64,000 nt of DNA, taken from contig CAVWXP010000005.1 of NCBI GenBank assembly GCA_963759175.1, forward strand, positions 1 to 64,000, in the 5' to 3' direction. This DNA is from SZUA-442 sp963759175 (GTDB taxonomy: Bacteria; Actinomycetota; Acidimicrobiia; Spongiisociales; UBA5794). Below are positions 62,719 to 64,000 of the stretch, one piece after another. Each line of letters begins with the position of its first letter. The first letter of the stretch is position 1. Under the pieces are notes generated by a model. It worked only from the letters and a program-made list of their open reading frames with translations. It made no database searches and had not been told where the DNA came from. Made by a program: the position numbers and the translations under genes.

Positions 62719-64000
62719 GATGCCTGCTCCATCGCGAGGATCGCACCGTTCGCCACGAGCCCGTCCGCCACCGTGCCGAATGGCACGTCGCGGACCTGCC
62801 CATCGATTCGGGCAGCCAATCCGGCAACGGTGCCGACCGCCTGACCCATCGCCATGCACTGGGCCATCGATCGGATCGATGCCTGGGCATCGTGTTCGGC
62901 AGAGAAGCACCGGCCCGCCATCAGCGTGTTCACGCCATCGCGTGCCACGAGCGTCGACAGCGGTATGCCGACCGCTTCGCCGTCGGGCAGGTACTCCCAC
63001 GTCGTCCCGGTCTCGCCGGCCCCGTGGTGGTCCTCGATCGGGGCCCCACAGAGGCCGATCTGGTCGTCGAACTGGCGCGCTTCGAGGACGTCTGCACGCG
63101 AGATCCGGTAGTCACCGTGGACCCGACGCGTCTCCCTCAGCCCCACCTGCGTCGACAGTGCCCCGAGGCGAGCCGACCCGTAGCCTGGCACCTTGTCGAT
63201 GAGGAAGCGGGCGTACTCGAGGGCCTGGCGCCTGCCCTCCATCTCGGCTCGGCTCAGGATCCAGGGGTCGGTTGCGTTGCGCACCCCTTCAGTCGAGTGT
63301 TCGACCTGGTCGATGCGTGTCATGACGGTGGCCGTCATCCCGTCGATCGGCGTGATGTGGTCGCTGCCCTCCTTGCGTGGCAGGGCGTAGTCGCCGTCCG
63401 CAACGGCCTCAGCCATGAGGGCGTGGAGGTCGTCCTTGGTGATCGATGCTCGGAGGTCGTGGTCGACGTTGATCATGCGGAAGGTTGTGGTCAGGGTCTG
63501 TGCCGGGGCCAGGTCGCCCGCGAGCTCGTACCCGAATCCGGCCTGGTGGCACACGTCGGCATCTCCCGAGGTGTCGATGACGACCGTCGCCCCGAATCGC
63601 ACCAGGCCGGCCTTCGTGGCAACCAGCACTTCCGAGATCCGCCCGTCGACGACTGTGACATCCTGGACGAACGCATGGAGGAGGACGTCGGCACCTGAGG
63701 CCGTGACGAGGCCCTCCCACACCACCTTGAGGTGCTCGGCCACGTAGGTGACACCGGTGCCGGCGCCGTAGGTGTTCGGACGCCTCACCACGGGACCGAG
63801 TCGTTCGAGGCCGGCCACTACATCGTCGCCGATTCCAGCGACCACCTTGGTCGCGCGACCTCCTGGCGTGTAGAAGCCGTAGAACGTGTCGAGGACGGCG
63901 GTCGAGTTCCCTCCGAGGAACGGCAGCTTCTCGATGAGGAGCGTCGTGGCACCCGAACGTGCCGATGCGATCGCCGCGGGTGACCCGGCGGAACCGGAGC
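62715..64000 (-). CDS. FAD-dependent oxidoreductase, partial (5' end outside the window)
   Basis: At least 428 residues; the N-terminus lies beyond the window edge. Visible features: the second half of the FAD motif (GSAGSPAAIASARSGATTLL, then EKLPFLGGNSTAVLDTFYGF), VVIDTSGDADVCHQAG, and the C-terminal GVNTLMAGRCFSAEHDAQAS then MAQCMAMGQAVGTVAGLA. This is the FAD_oxidored family often found in sugar or cyclitol catabolic operons. It is the first visible gene of the minus-strand operon, coupled to the lactonase gene. Confidence 0.85.
   Translation of the reverse strand, partial: SGSAGSPAAIASARSGATTLLIEKLPFLGGNSTAVLDTFYGFYTPGGRATKVVAGIGDDVVAGLERLGPVVRRPNTYGAGTGVTYVAEHLKVVWEGLVTASGADVLLHAFVQDVTVVDGRISEVLVATKAGLVRFGATVVIDTSGDADVCHQAGFGYELAGDLAPAQTLTTTFRMINVDHDLRASITKDDLHALMAEAVADGDYALPRKEGSDHITPIDGMTATVMTRIDQVEHSTEGVRNATDPWILSRAEMEGRRQALEYARFLIDKVPGYGSARLGALSTQVGLRETRRVHGDYRISRADVLEARQFDDQIGLCGAPIEDHHGAGETGTTWEYLPDGEAVGIPLSTLVARDGVNTLMAGRCFSAEHDAQASIRSMAQCMAMGQAVGTVAGLAARIDGQVRDVPFGTVADGLVANGAILAMEQAS

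Overview
The window is GC-rich, densely packed and bacterial. Three things point to an actinomycete-type (Actinomycetota) genome: many lipoproteins with an AASC/AACS-like lipobox, a TatB-TatC pair with a separate TatA, and an IS110 element of actinobacterial flavour. Acidimicrobiia is my best guess, from memory of similar secreted and DUF885 proteins; no rRNA is present to settle it.

Layout. 1-2.5 kb: a small membrane protein, then an IS110 element sitting inside a 93-bp palindrome-containing repeat array. 2.5-9.1 kb: household genes (quinone reductase/TetR pair, acyltransferase + patatin, tatB-tatC and tatA, an amidotransferase). 9.2-24.3 kb: one large sugar-catabolism locus with a ribose-type ABC importer, MtnK-type kinase, two MtnA-type isomerases, a RhaD-type aldolase/dehydrogenase, an LsrF-type thiolase, a muconolactone-isomerase-like protein, a split transketolase, a RuBisCO-like protein, a SorC-family regulator and an RbsD/FucU mutarotase. 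Matching TGTGCAC dyads lie before the importer and before the regulator. The enzymes suggest uptake of a free (deoxy/thio/branched) pentose, phosphorylation at C1, isomerisation to a ribulose-1-phosphate-like ester, and cleavage to triose phosphate plus a two-carbon unit. This combination is the strongest candidate for an undescribed pathway.

24.3-36.9 kb: mixed metabolism (cytochrome c, aldehyde dehydrogenase, ornithine carbamoyltransferase, an ECF sigma factor fused to a zinc anti-sigma domain, an ActP-type sodium symporter with its DUF485 partner, a hydrolase, a lipoprotein). 37.1-39.6 kb: a rhodopsin with the NDQ motif of light-driven sodium pumps, then a flavoprotein and a START-like protein. 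39.7-44.4 kb: a tandem duplication of an ECF sigma / membrane sensor / lipoprotein cassette whose second copy carries a further 700-bp internal duplication that makes a chimeric gene. 44.5-49.24 kb: a 4.7-kb island integrated in a tRNA-Arg(ACG) gene, with tyrosine integrase and 47-bp att repeats. 49.3-56.1 kb: a secreted beta-helix protein, a flavoprotein, a polytopic membrane protein and a DUF885 metallopeptidase-like protein. 56.1-64.0 kb: a second carbohydrate-catabolism cluster (Gfo/Idh/MocA, NagB-like, HAD, DUF4432 epimerase, SDR, zinc alcohol dehydrogenase, phosphotriesterase-like lactonase, FAD oxidoreductase), with a GntR-type palindrome before its plus-strand arm.

Caution: about 20 otherwise well conserved genes are interrupted by single-base frameshifts. 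Several compensate each other within one gene, and in one case the two missing bases can be named. This looks like residual indel error in the assembly rather than decay, so frameshifted genes are annotated over their full reconstructed span.
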